From assembly GCA_937982605.1 (NCBI GenBank), contig CALJLC010000016.1:1-6685 (forward strand): 6,685 nt of DNA, written 5' to 3'. Made by a program: the position numbers and the translations under genes. Positions 1 to 5,608 of this stretch are shown in pieces. The notes beneath the pieces were generated by a model that saw only the letters and a list, made by a program, of their open reading frames with translations, searched no databases and was not told the origin of the DNA. Numbering within the stretch: position 1 is the stretch's first letter; each line of letters begins with the position of its first letter. The stretch comes from an uncultured Gemmatimonadales bacterium. Its GTDB lineage: Bacteria; Gemmatimonadota; Gemmatimonadetes; Longimicrobiales; Gaopeijiaceae.

Positions 1-311
1 GCCCCTCGCAGCGCCTCACCCCGGTCCGCCTCGGCCCCGCCCAGGTTCTTCATCGGGGCGTTCGGGTTCGTGACCTGGAGCCGGGTCAGGCGTACGCTGC
101 CGTCCGCCGGCCTCACGTCCGCCGACTCGAGCTCGACCAGCGCACCCACGATCTGCGTCCCGGTCTGCTCGAGGCCCCGCTCCACCAGCCGGTCGGCGAA
201 GAGCCACCATAGCCCGGCCAGCAGCAGGAGGAAGCCGGCGAAGACCGCCAGACCGGGCGGACGGACGATCCGGCCCCCGGGGCGCTTCGGTGCCGCCTCG
301 TGCCCGCTCAT
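1..311 (-). CDS. TIGR03545-family membrane-anchored protein, N-terminal fragment (partial, runs off the left edge)
   Basis: The first 103 codons of a longer gene are visible; the rest lies beyond the left edge. The ATG at 311 overlaps the TGA of the upstream gene as ATGA, so the start is well supported even though no Shine-Dalgarno sequence precedes it. The protein has a basic N-terminus, one membrane helix at about residues 21-38 (LAVFAGFLLLLAGLWWLF), and then a stretch containing GTQIVGALVELESADV (51-66) and RLQVTNPNAPMKNL (77-90). By recall, this order of helix, IVGA.VEL.SADV and LQVTNP..PM matches the N-terminus of the TIGR03545 family, long proteins of unknown function with an AsmA-like appearance. 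The downstream chain is expected to be periplasmic. TIGR03545 and TIGR03546 genes are known to sit next to each other, and the upstream gene here is a TIGR03546-type protein, which strengthens the call. Function unknown. Confidence 0.8.
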   Translation of the reverse strand, partial: MSGHEAAPKRPGGRIVRPPGLAVFAGFLLLLAGLWWLFADRLVERGLEQTGTQIVGALVELESADVRPADGSVRLTRLQVTNPNAPMKNLGGAEADRGEALRG

Positions 312-835
312 GGCGCGCCCGGGCGGAAGAGGCGATAGACGCCGTAGATCTTCGATGCCCGGATGGCCTTGAAGAGGCGGGCGTCCTTGTACCGGGCGTA
401 GATGGTGCGGCGGTACGTGCCCACCCCGCTCCGGGCCAGGAAGTAGATCGGGACGACGGCGACGATCCACGACACCAGGCTTCCGACGACGATCGTGTTG
501 GTCGGGTTCCCCAGAGCGACGAAGGGAGCGTTGTACAGCGTGACCCAGAGGGGTCGGAGCGCCGACGTGTCGGCCAGGAGCGCGGTGCCGACGGTGTCGA
601 AGAGCGGGTCGAGAAGGAAGCCGACCGGCGTGAAGATCAGCCAGCCGAGCGTGGCCCCCGGTACGGAGACCCGGAAGAAGAGGATCACCCCCACGATCAG
701 CAGGTTGTGCAGGCTGATCAGCGGAGAGAGTCCCAGGCACGACCCGAAGGCGATCCCGGCCGCGATCTGCCCCGGGGTCCCCTCCGAGTTCAGGGCCTTC
801 ACCAGGCTCTGGACGAACTTGACGATCCAGTACAA
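308..835 (-). CDS. TIGR03546 / DUF2062-like small integral membrane protein
   Basis: This is a 175-residue hydrophobic protein. The signature near the N-terminus, KALNSEGTPGQIAAGIAFG (13-31) followed by LGLSPLISLHNLL (34-46), is typical of the TIGR03546 family, which is related to DUF2062. Likely membrane segments are about 24-54, 58-78 and 112-135; the tail (140-175) is basic and probably cytoplasmic. The start is a TTG at 835, chosen because a strong Shine-Dalgarno sequence (GAGGAGG) sits 7 bases upstream and because the resulting N-terminus, MYWIVKFVQSLVKALNSEG, has the family's usual length before the motif. The stop overlaps the next gene (TIGR03545 type) by 4 bases, so the two are probably translated together. 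A 101-base gap separates it from the hydrolase gene upstream, and it may start its own transcription unit. No biochemical role is established for the family. Confidence 0.85.
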   Translation of the reverse strand: MYWIVKFVQSLVKALNSEGTPGQIAAGIAFGSCLGLSPLISLHNLLIVGVILFFRVSVPGATLGWLIFTPVGFLLDPLFDTVGTALLADTSALRPLWVTLYNAPFVALGNPTNTIVVGSLVSWIVAVVPIYFLARSGVGTYRRTIYARYKDARLFKAIRASKIYGVYRLFRPGAP

Positions 836-842
836 GCGGTCG

Positions 843-849
843 CCTCCTC
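843..849 (-). promoter_or_regulatory. Strong Shine-Dalgarno site for the TTG-started TIGR03546 gene
   Basis: On the minus strand this reads GAGGAGG, ending 7 bases before the TTG at 835. It is the only clear Shine-Dalgarno match before a start in the window. The other internal genes begin at overlaps or short gaps without one. It decides the TTG start and suggests independent initiation here rather than coupling to the hydrolase gene. Confidence 0.75.
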
Positions 850-858
850 GCGGCGGCC

Positions 859-879
859 AGCAGGTCGCCGGGACCTGCT
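859..879. repeat. Perfect 8-bp inverted repeat with 5-base loop in the intergenic gap
   Basis: The arms are AGCAGGTC (859-866) and GACCTGCT (872-879), with a 5-base loop GCCGG (867-871). The repeat lies in the 101-base gap (836-936) between the hydrolase stop and the next start, 9 bases upstream of the Shine-Dalgarno site in the minus direction. It could be a transcript-end hairpin for the exopolysaccharide genes, a leader hairpin of the next gene, or an operator. No T-run follows the stem in either direction, so a classical intrinsic terminator is not supported. No convincing promoter boxes were recognised in the rest of the gap. Confidence 0.5.
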
Positions 880-936
880 ACGAATTCCCTTCCGGTCGAG
901 CGGGCACGTCCGAGGCCGATCGGCTCCGGCTACGCC

Positions 937-2085
937 TCAGCGGAGGAGCGCGCGAACTCCGGCCCAGACCTCGTCGCCTGCATACGCCAACGGGAAGAGT
1001 GCGATCCCGCCGAGCCCGTTCGCGCGCACGAAATCGTACTTGGCGCGGAGGCTCTCCGCATCCTCGAACCAACCCTGCCACCACCCGTCGTCCTCCCGCC
1101 AGGAATACCAGGGCACGAGGCTCTGCGCGTCGCGGCGCGAACCGTGGATCCGGCCTCGCTCCGACGCCCGTGGCTCGTCGGGCATGACGTCGGGCGCGGC
1201 GGTCAGTGGCAGGGTCCGTCCGGGACCCCGCGTGGCCGCGCCCGGTTCGTCCGAGACGACCGGCCACTCGTAGCCGTACAGCGGCGCGCCCATGACGATC
1301 TTCTCCCGGGGCACGCCGAAGCCGTCGAGGCGCTCCAGGACGTGCCCCCAGTTCAGTCGCCCCCAGCCCGTGGTGGCGGCGACGGGTCCGGCGGTCGCGC
1401 TGCCGGCGCTGTGGTAGTCGTACCCCTGCACGACGACGTAGTCCGCCAGTTGCGCGAGCGCGCGCTCGTTGTAGACGTCGTCGTCGTCGAAGGCCAGGAG
1501 GAAGACCGAGAGCGAACGCCCGGGCGCCCTCCTCCTCAGCTCGTCGCGCAGCAGCGCCACGAAGGCGGTGAAGCCGTCCCGGGCATCGAGCGAGACCGGC
1601 TGAAAGATCTCCACGTCGAGGTGCACGCCCGCGATGCCGGCGGACGCCGACGGACCGATGACGAGGCCGACGGCCTCGGACGCCAGCCTCCGGCTTCGGG
1701 CCGGGTCGGTGAAGACCGTCTCGAACGCGGCGGCGTCGTGCATGGAGACGGTCGGAACCACCTGCACGCCCGCCGCGCGGGCGCGATCGGTCATTTCCTC
1801 CCACGCCCCGGGCCACCCGTTCGCTTCCGAGAGTCGCCCTTCGGCGTCGGCCACGGCCTCGAAGAAGAAGAGCTCGTCGAGCAGCTCCATCGGGTAGTCG
1901 CGCCACGCTTCGCCCGTCCACCAGGCGTGGTAGCCGGAAACGAACGGCCCCGGGGTCGTGGCGGGGACCAGCGACTGCGGGGCCGGGGAGGCGGCGCACC
2001 CGGCCGCGGTGAGGACGCCGACGAGGATGGTCGCGCGCCGGGGGGCCGAACGGGCCGTCGGCGTCCGGACGACCGGGGCCCTCAC
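937..2085 (-). CDS. GH18-type glycoside hydrolase, predicted lipoprotein
   Basis: A 382-residue protein starting at a GTG (2085) that overlaps the upstream deacetylase stop as GTGA. A basic N-terminus with RR (16-17) leads into ATILVGVLTAAGC; Cys30 is the likely lipidated residue, though Ala rather than Leu at -3 makes the lipobox imperfect. The mature part looks like a whole GH18 TIM barrel: GYHAWW (51-56), VVPTVSM (109-115), the active-site strand GVHLDVE (153-159), VVQGYDYH (218-225, matching the Y-D-Y/F segment), MGAPLYGYEW (265-274) and GLGGIALFPL (357-366). The canonical DxxDxDxE reads A152, H155, D157, E159, so the last Asp and the catalytic Glu are kept and the first two Asp are replaced. 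GH18 enzymes cleave beta-1,4-GlcNAc-type links by substrate-assisted catalysis using the acetamido group. Position after the deacetylase suggests periplasmic trimming of the exported glycan, the job of the GH153 half of PgaB; the motif here is GH18-like. The real substrate is unknown. Confidence 0.85.
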   Translation of the reverse strand: MRAPVVRTPTARSAPRRATILVGVLTAAGCAASPAPQSLVPATTPGPFVSGYHAWWTGEAWRDYPMELLDELFFFEAVADAEGRLSEANGWPGAWEEMTDRARAAGVQVVPTVSMHDAAAFETVFTDPARSRRLASEAVGLVIGPSASAGIAGVHLDVEIFQPVSLDARDGFTAFVALLRDELRRRAPGRSLSVFLLAFDDDDVYNERALAQLADYVVVQGYDYHSAGSATAGPVAATTGWGRLNWGHVLERLDGFGVPREKIVMGAPLYGYEWPVVSDEPGAATRGPGRTLPLTAAPDVMPDEPRASERGRIHGSRRDAQSLVPWYSWREDDGWWQGWFEDAESLRAKYDFVRANGLGGIALFPLAYAGDEVWAGVRALLR

Positions 2086-3956
2086 GGCTCGATGAAGGCG
2101 AGCCGGCGCGCCTCGCCCTCGGAGACGGACCCGACGTGCACGCGCACTCCCCACTCCGTGGCCACGTGCTCCACCGACACCCCGTCCACGGTGGGGATCG
2201 CGTCGGCGAGACCGGGGGCGACCACGTCGAGCCAGAGGCCGTCGACGGGGAGGGTCGCCGAAACGACGAGCTCGGAGATCCGGCTCGTCCCGGTCGGGCC
2301 GGCGGGCTCCTCCCATCGGAGCTCGAGACCCGAGCGGGCGAGCCACCACGCCGCCACCTCGTCGGCCCGGGCGAGCCACCAGTCCCCGCGTGCGCCCGCC
2401 GCGACGACCGCGGTGCCCACGGACGCTCGGCGGGGCGCGGTCGAGAGGATCTGAGTGTGGCCGGCCACGACCGCGAGCCCGCCGATCGCCCGCATCTTCT
2501 GCGTGCCCGCGAGGTAGGCGTCCGTGAGGCTCCCGGCCCGGACGGTGACGTCGCGGACGATGATGTCGTAGTCGTCCTTCAGGAGCCGCGGGAGCAGCAC
2601 GACGGGGCCGTCCCGGGTCGGGTGGAGCTCGGGCGCCGCCGGGCGCGCCTCGTTCGTGGCCAGGAGGTAGCGCCCACCCGCGGCGCGCCACGCCTCGATG
2701 GTGGCCGAGTCGTACGACTCCGCGGGCGGACGGAGGCCCGCGGGGCCGACGCCGGACCACGCCTCGATCTCGTTCCAGCTCCGGCGGAGCCGCATGGCCT
2801 GGTCCTGGGGCGTGAGACCTCCCAGCGGCGTGTGGTCGACGGTCTGGGTGCCGACCTCGCCGGCCTCCGTGAGCGCCGCGGCGAGCGACGCGTCCGCCTC
2901 GACGAGCGCGCTCACCACGAAGAAGGTGACCGGGATGCGGTCCTCGTGGAACGCCGCCGCCGCGTCCCGCGCGTTGACGTACGTCTCCGCGCCCTCGACG
3001 TCGAGCACGAAGGTCATGGCCGCTCGGGAGGCGTTCGGCCACGGCGCGGGTGACGCCATGGGGAGCCCTCCGGCCCAGCGGATGCCGTTCTCGAGCAGGC
3101 GGTCGATCCGCGCGCTGTCGTGCGGCGTGGCTCCCTGCCGGGTCCGGAGCCCGAACCAGGTGACGCGGCCCCCCGCGGAGGTCGTCCGGGTGACGGCGGC
3201 GACGTCGGCGTTGGCGCCCTCGGCATCCGGCGCCGGGTTGAGCGCCCAGTCGGACCAATAGACCCGCTCTCCGGGCCGGCGCAGCGCGAGCGAGGGGTCC
3301 GGACGGAGCTCGATGCGCGTGCCCGGGCCGAAGCCGGGAGAGAGCGCGAGGCCGCCCGGGATCGTCAGGAAGAGACCCTCGCGCGGAGGGAGCTCACGCA
3401 GGTCCTCGGCGCCCGTCAGGTCGAGGAGCGTCGACCAGCCGCGCCACGCGCATGCCCCGTCCCGGACCCCCACGGCCCAGTTGGCCAGCACGCTCCCGCC
3501 GGCCCGCAGGTGGACGTTGACCGCGGCGAGCTCCGCCGAGGACAGACACGGCGCCTCGGCCAGGACGAGGAGCTGCTCCGGCCGCAGCCGGCGTAGATCC
3601 GCCGCACCGGACGCCTCGGAGACGATGGCGCCGGAGGAGCGCAGCAGCGCCGCCCAGCGCTCCAGCTCGAGCCCGTAGTACTCCGGGTCGTCGAAGTACG
3701 AGCGGCTCGCATCGGACCGGAGGACGACGGCCTCGAAGGCGTGTCCGGGCACGACCGCGGCCGGTGGAGGCGAGGGGACGGGCATGACGGGCGGCGCCTC
3801 GGCCAGCGCCGGCGTGAGCCGCCGGATGTCGATGTTCTCCCAGAGCGCGATGGCGGCGACCACGACGGCCCCCCCGGCGATGCCGAGCGTGAGCAGACCA
3901 CCCAGCCACCACCACGCCTCCGTGGCGCGTGGGATAGGGTCACGCCGCTGTCGCAT
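2082..3956 (-). CDS. Membrane-anchored GATase-like + divergent polysaccharide deacetylase (CE4/NodB-like) protein
   Basis: A 624-residue protein. It has a short basic N-terminus, one membrane helix (about 15-38) and a Pro-rich linker (51-69), so the rest should be periplasmic. Residues 72-297 resemble the class I glutamine-amidotransferase/ThuA-like fold often placed before carbohydrate enzymes (AVVLRSD, LELERWAALLRSSG, GGRVTWFGLRTRQG, LLENGIRWAGG). Residues 310-540 form a NodB/CE4 domain: FVLDVEG (316-322, acidic D319 and E321), PVTFFVV (342-348), EVGTQTVDHTPLGGLT (367-382), GLRPPAESYD (407-416) and VVAGHTQIL (496-504). The usual H-x3-H metal pair reads Q371-x3-H375; the RPP motif and last His (H500) are kept. 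The final 80 or so residues look beta-rich and are unassigned. It starts one base after the stop of the small membrane protein and overlaps the hydrolase gene by 4. Likely role: N-deacetylation or binding of the nascent polysaccharide, like the N-half of PgaB or the deacetylase part of PelA. Activity is uncertain because of the His-to-Gln change. Confidence 0.82.
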   Translation of the reverse strand: MRQRRDPIPRATEAWWWLGGLLTLGIAGGAVVVAAIALWENIDIRRLTPALAEAPPVMPVPSPPPAAVVPGHAFEAVVLRSDASRSYFDDPEYYGLELERWAALLRSSGAIVSEASGAADLRRLRPEQLLVLAEAPCLSSAELAAVNVHLRAGGSVLANWAVGVRDGACAWRGWSTLLDLTGAEDLRELPPREGLFLTIPGGLALSPGFGPGTRIELRPDPSLALRRPGERVYWSDWALNPAPDAEGANADVAAVTRTTSAGGRVTWFGLRTRQGATPHDSARIDRLLENGIRWAGGLPMASPAPWPNASRAAMTFVLDVEGAETYVNARDAAAAFHEDRIPVTFFVVSALVEADASLAAALTEAGEVGTQTVDHTPLGGLTPQDQAMRLRRSWNEIEAWSGVGPAGLRPPAESYDSATIEAWRAAGGRYLLATNEARPAAPELHPTRDGPVVLLPRLLKDDYDIIVRDVTVRAGSLTDAYLAGTQKMRAIGGLAVVAGHTQILSTAPRRASVGTAVVAAGARGDWWLARADEVAAWWLARSGLELRWEEPAGPTGTSRISELVVSATLPVDGLWLDVVAPGLADAIPTVDGVSVEHVATEWGVRVHVGSVSEGEARRLAFIEP

Positions 3957-3957
3957 G

Positions 3958-4254
3958 TCAGGCCGGAGCGTCCCGTCCGGCGTCGGACGCGCCGCGCTCC
4001 TCCTCGGTCGGCCGGGCGGTCGAGGGCTCCTCGACCGGATGCGCGGCCGCGGCCAGGCGATCCTCCGACGCGGCCGTGGCGGCTCCCGGCGGGTCGTAGC
4101 GAACGAAGTAGCGCGGGCCGACCTCCTCCTCCTCGCGCCGGGCCGGCTCCCGGGACAGACGCAGCTTGTACGCCACGTAGGTCACGATCGCGAGGATGAT
4201 CGTCACCAGGATCGTCACGACGACGATCGAAACGAGAATGTCTACGACGTCCAT
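3958..4254 (-). CDS. Small single-helix membrane protein in the PgaD position (unknown family)
   Basis: A 98-residue protein with an acidic N-terminus (MDVVD), one long hydrophobic helix (about 6-30) followed by basic residues (YKLRLSREPARR), then an EEEE run, a conserved-looking GPRYFVRYDPP (46-56) and a low-complexity Ala/Glu-rich tail (57-98). The charge pattern suggests N-terminus out, tail in the cytoplasm. It sits 31 bases after the glycosyltransferase and one base before the deacetylase gene. There is no Shine-Dalgarno match, but 4254 is the first start in this frame after the glycosyltransferase stop. I do not recognise the family. By position it could be the accessory subunit that PgaD or IcaD provides to PgaC/IcaA, but those have two helices and no sequence likeness is claimed. 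The gene is believable because it fills the gap exactly and has a coherent membrane-protein composition. Confidence 0.75.
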   Translation of the reverse strand: MDVVDILVSIVVVTILVTIILAIVTYVAYKLRLSREPARREEEEVGPRYFVRYDPPGAATAASEDRLAAAAHPVEEPSTARPTEEERGASDAGRDAPA

Positions 4255-4285
4255 GCGGACTCGGCGGGGTCGATGGGACGGTTGG

Positions 4286-5608
4286 TCACGCGGGCGCCTC
4301 GAGCCTCTCGAGCTTGCCCCACCCCATGTCCAGGCGGAAGAGCTCTTCGGCGGTCGCGAACATCTTCACGACGTCCAGAAATAGGATGAAGACGAAGCGA
4401 TACATCAACGCGACCGGAACCAGCCGCAGCTCCTCCTCTTCCATCGAGACGGTCACGAGCGCCGCCACGAGGTCCAGCAGCGTGAGCAGGACCATCCAGT
4501 AGACGATCAGCTCACCGGCGCCGAAGAGCACGGCCACGATGGCGAAGAAGAGGTGGCCGAAGACGTTGAGCGCCGGCCAGACGAGTGCCTCGAAGCCCAT
4601 CTGCACGGTGGAGAGCCAGAGGGGAAAGTCGGGGAACGGGCGCAGGAGGATGCCCTTCCGCTTCCGGATCGCCTGCAGGATGCCGCGCGTCCAGCGATAG
4701 CGCTGCTGGGTCAGGTCCCGCCACGACTCCGGCGCCTCGCTCCACGCGACGGCCTGGTCCTCGTACTCGATGCGCCACCCGGCCGCGAGCATCTTCAGCG
4801 TCAGGTCCGCGTCCTCGGCGAAGGTGTCCTCGTCGTACCCGCCGATCTCTTCGAGCGCCTCGCGCCGGAACAGGCCGACGGGGCCGGGCACGATGTTGAC
4901 GGCGGCGATGAAGCCCTGAGCGCGGCGGGGCATGTTGAGGCCCTCGATGTACTCGAGCGCCTGGAGCCGGGCGATGAGCGTGCGCCGGTTCTCGACCTTC
5001 ACGTTCCCGGCCACCCCGCCGACGTTCGGGTTCTCGAAGTGCCGCGCCGCGTCGAGGAGCGCGCGGGGCTCGAGATACGAGTCCGCGTCCATGCACAGGA
5101 TCAGGGGATGCGTCGAATGCCGGATCCCGGCGTTGAGCGCCGACGCCTTGCCCCCGTTCGGCTTCGTGATGACCCGGAAGCACGCGGGGCCGTGCTGTCC
5201 CTCCCACGCCGCCGCGATCGCGAGCGTGTCGTCCCGCGACCCGTCGTCCACCACGAGCACTTCGTACTCCGGGTAGTCGAGTCTCATAAGGCTCGACAGC
5301 GCCCGTTCCATCACGCGGCCCTCGTTGTACGCCGGCACGATGATCGACACGGGCGGCAGCTCCCTCAGCTCCCGGAGCCCGAGCACGTTGCGCTCCGCAT
5401 GGCCCAGATAGGAGAACCAGAGGAGGGAGAAGTAGCGGAGGAAGAGGAGGATGAGGAAGATGACCAGCACGACCACCACGGCGCGGACGATGAGCCGCTG
5501 GACCTCCGGGCCGACGAGCAGGGCGAAGACGATGAACGCGACGGTGATCCCGACCGTCGCGAAGACGACGGCGAGGGACTTCCACAGCGGCGCGCGTCTC
5601 CCGCTCAT
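4286..5608 (-). CDS. Processive family-2 glycosyltransferase (PgaC/IcaA-like polysaccharide synthase)
   Basis: A 440-residue inner-membrane enzyme, close in length to E. coli PgaC. Two N-terminal helices (about 11-32 and 40-66) precede a cytoplasmic GT-A domain with all the processive GT2 motifs: VPAYNE (91-96), VVDDGS (119-124), KPNGGKASALN (149-159), MDADS (173-177), FAEDADL (263-269, the TED-equivalent carrying the general base) and QRYRW (302-306, the QxxRW acceptor motif). C-terminal membrane segments lie at about 328-386 and 397-417, and the tail ends in DMGWGKLERL. It should use UDP-sugars to extend a beta-linked glycan and push it across the membrane; GlcNAc is likely from the neighbours but not proven. 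The ATG at 5608 was chosen because it overlaps the upstream stop as ATGA and begins just before the first helix; a longer in-frame reading to 5794 only adds an Arg/Pro-rich shadow of the barrel gene. No PilZ domain is present. Confidence 0.93.
   Translation of the reverse strand: MSGRRAPLWKSLAVVFATVGITVAFIVFALLVGPEVQRLIVRAVVVVLVIFLILLFLRYFSLLWFSYLGHAERNVLGLRELRELPPVSIIVPAYNEGRVMERALSSLMRLDYPEYEVLVVDDGSRDDTLAIAAAWEGQHGPACFRVITKPNGGKASALNAGIRHSTHPLILCMDADSYLEPRALLDAARHFENPNVGGVAGNVKVENRRTLIARLQALEYIEGLNMPRRAQGFIAAVNIVPGPVGLFRREALEEIGGYDEDTFAEDADLTLKMLAAGWRIEYEDQAVAWSEAPESWRDLTQQRYRWTRGILQAIRKRKGILLRPFPDFPLWLSTVQMGFEALVWPALNVFGHLFFAIVAVLFGAGELIVYWMVLLTLLDLVAALVTVSMEEEELRLVPVALMYRFVFILFLDVVKMFATAEELFRLDMGWGKLERLEAPA

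Noticed and set aside
859..879. Intrinsic (rho-independent) terminator
   Set aside because: The stem is good but no T-run follows it on either strand, so I kept it only as an inverted repeat of uncertain role.
910..925. GCCGATCGGC palindrome near the hydrolase stop
   Set aside because: It is a short palindrome without flanking extension or a loop and is expected by chance in GC-rich DNA.
290..1273. Plus-strand open frame over the TIGR03546 gene and the gap
   Set aside because: It is low-complexity Arg/Asp/Glu-rich shadow translation that crosses gene ends and contains no domain motif.
937..2085. Calling the hydrolase PgaB or GH153
   Set aside because: The active-site strand GVHLDVE and the YDYH and GYEW segments are GH18-like, and there is no fused deacetylase domain.
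1144..2454. Long plus-strand open frame (436 codons) opposite the hydrolase and deacetylase
   Set aside because: Composition is Arg/Gly/Pro-rich with no recognisable domain, and it crosses two well-supported minus-strand genes. High GC makes such stop-free antisense frames common.
2086..3258. Upstream extension of the hydrolase reading frame to 773 residues
   Set aside because: The added part is Arg/Gly/Pro-rich, overlaps the whole deacetylase gene in another frame, and puts the lipoprotein signal in the middle of a protein. The GTG at 2085 in the GTGA overlap fits far better.
3958..4254. Naming the small protein pgaD
   Set aside because: Only the position matches. It has one helix rather than two and no sequence similarity I can defend.
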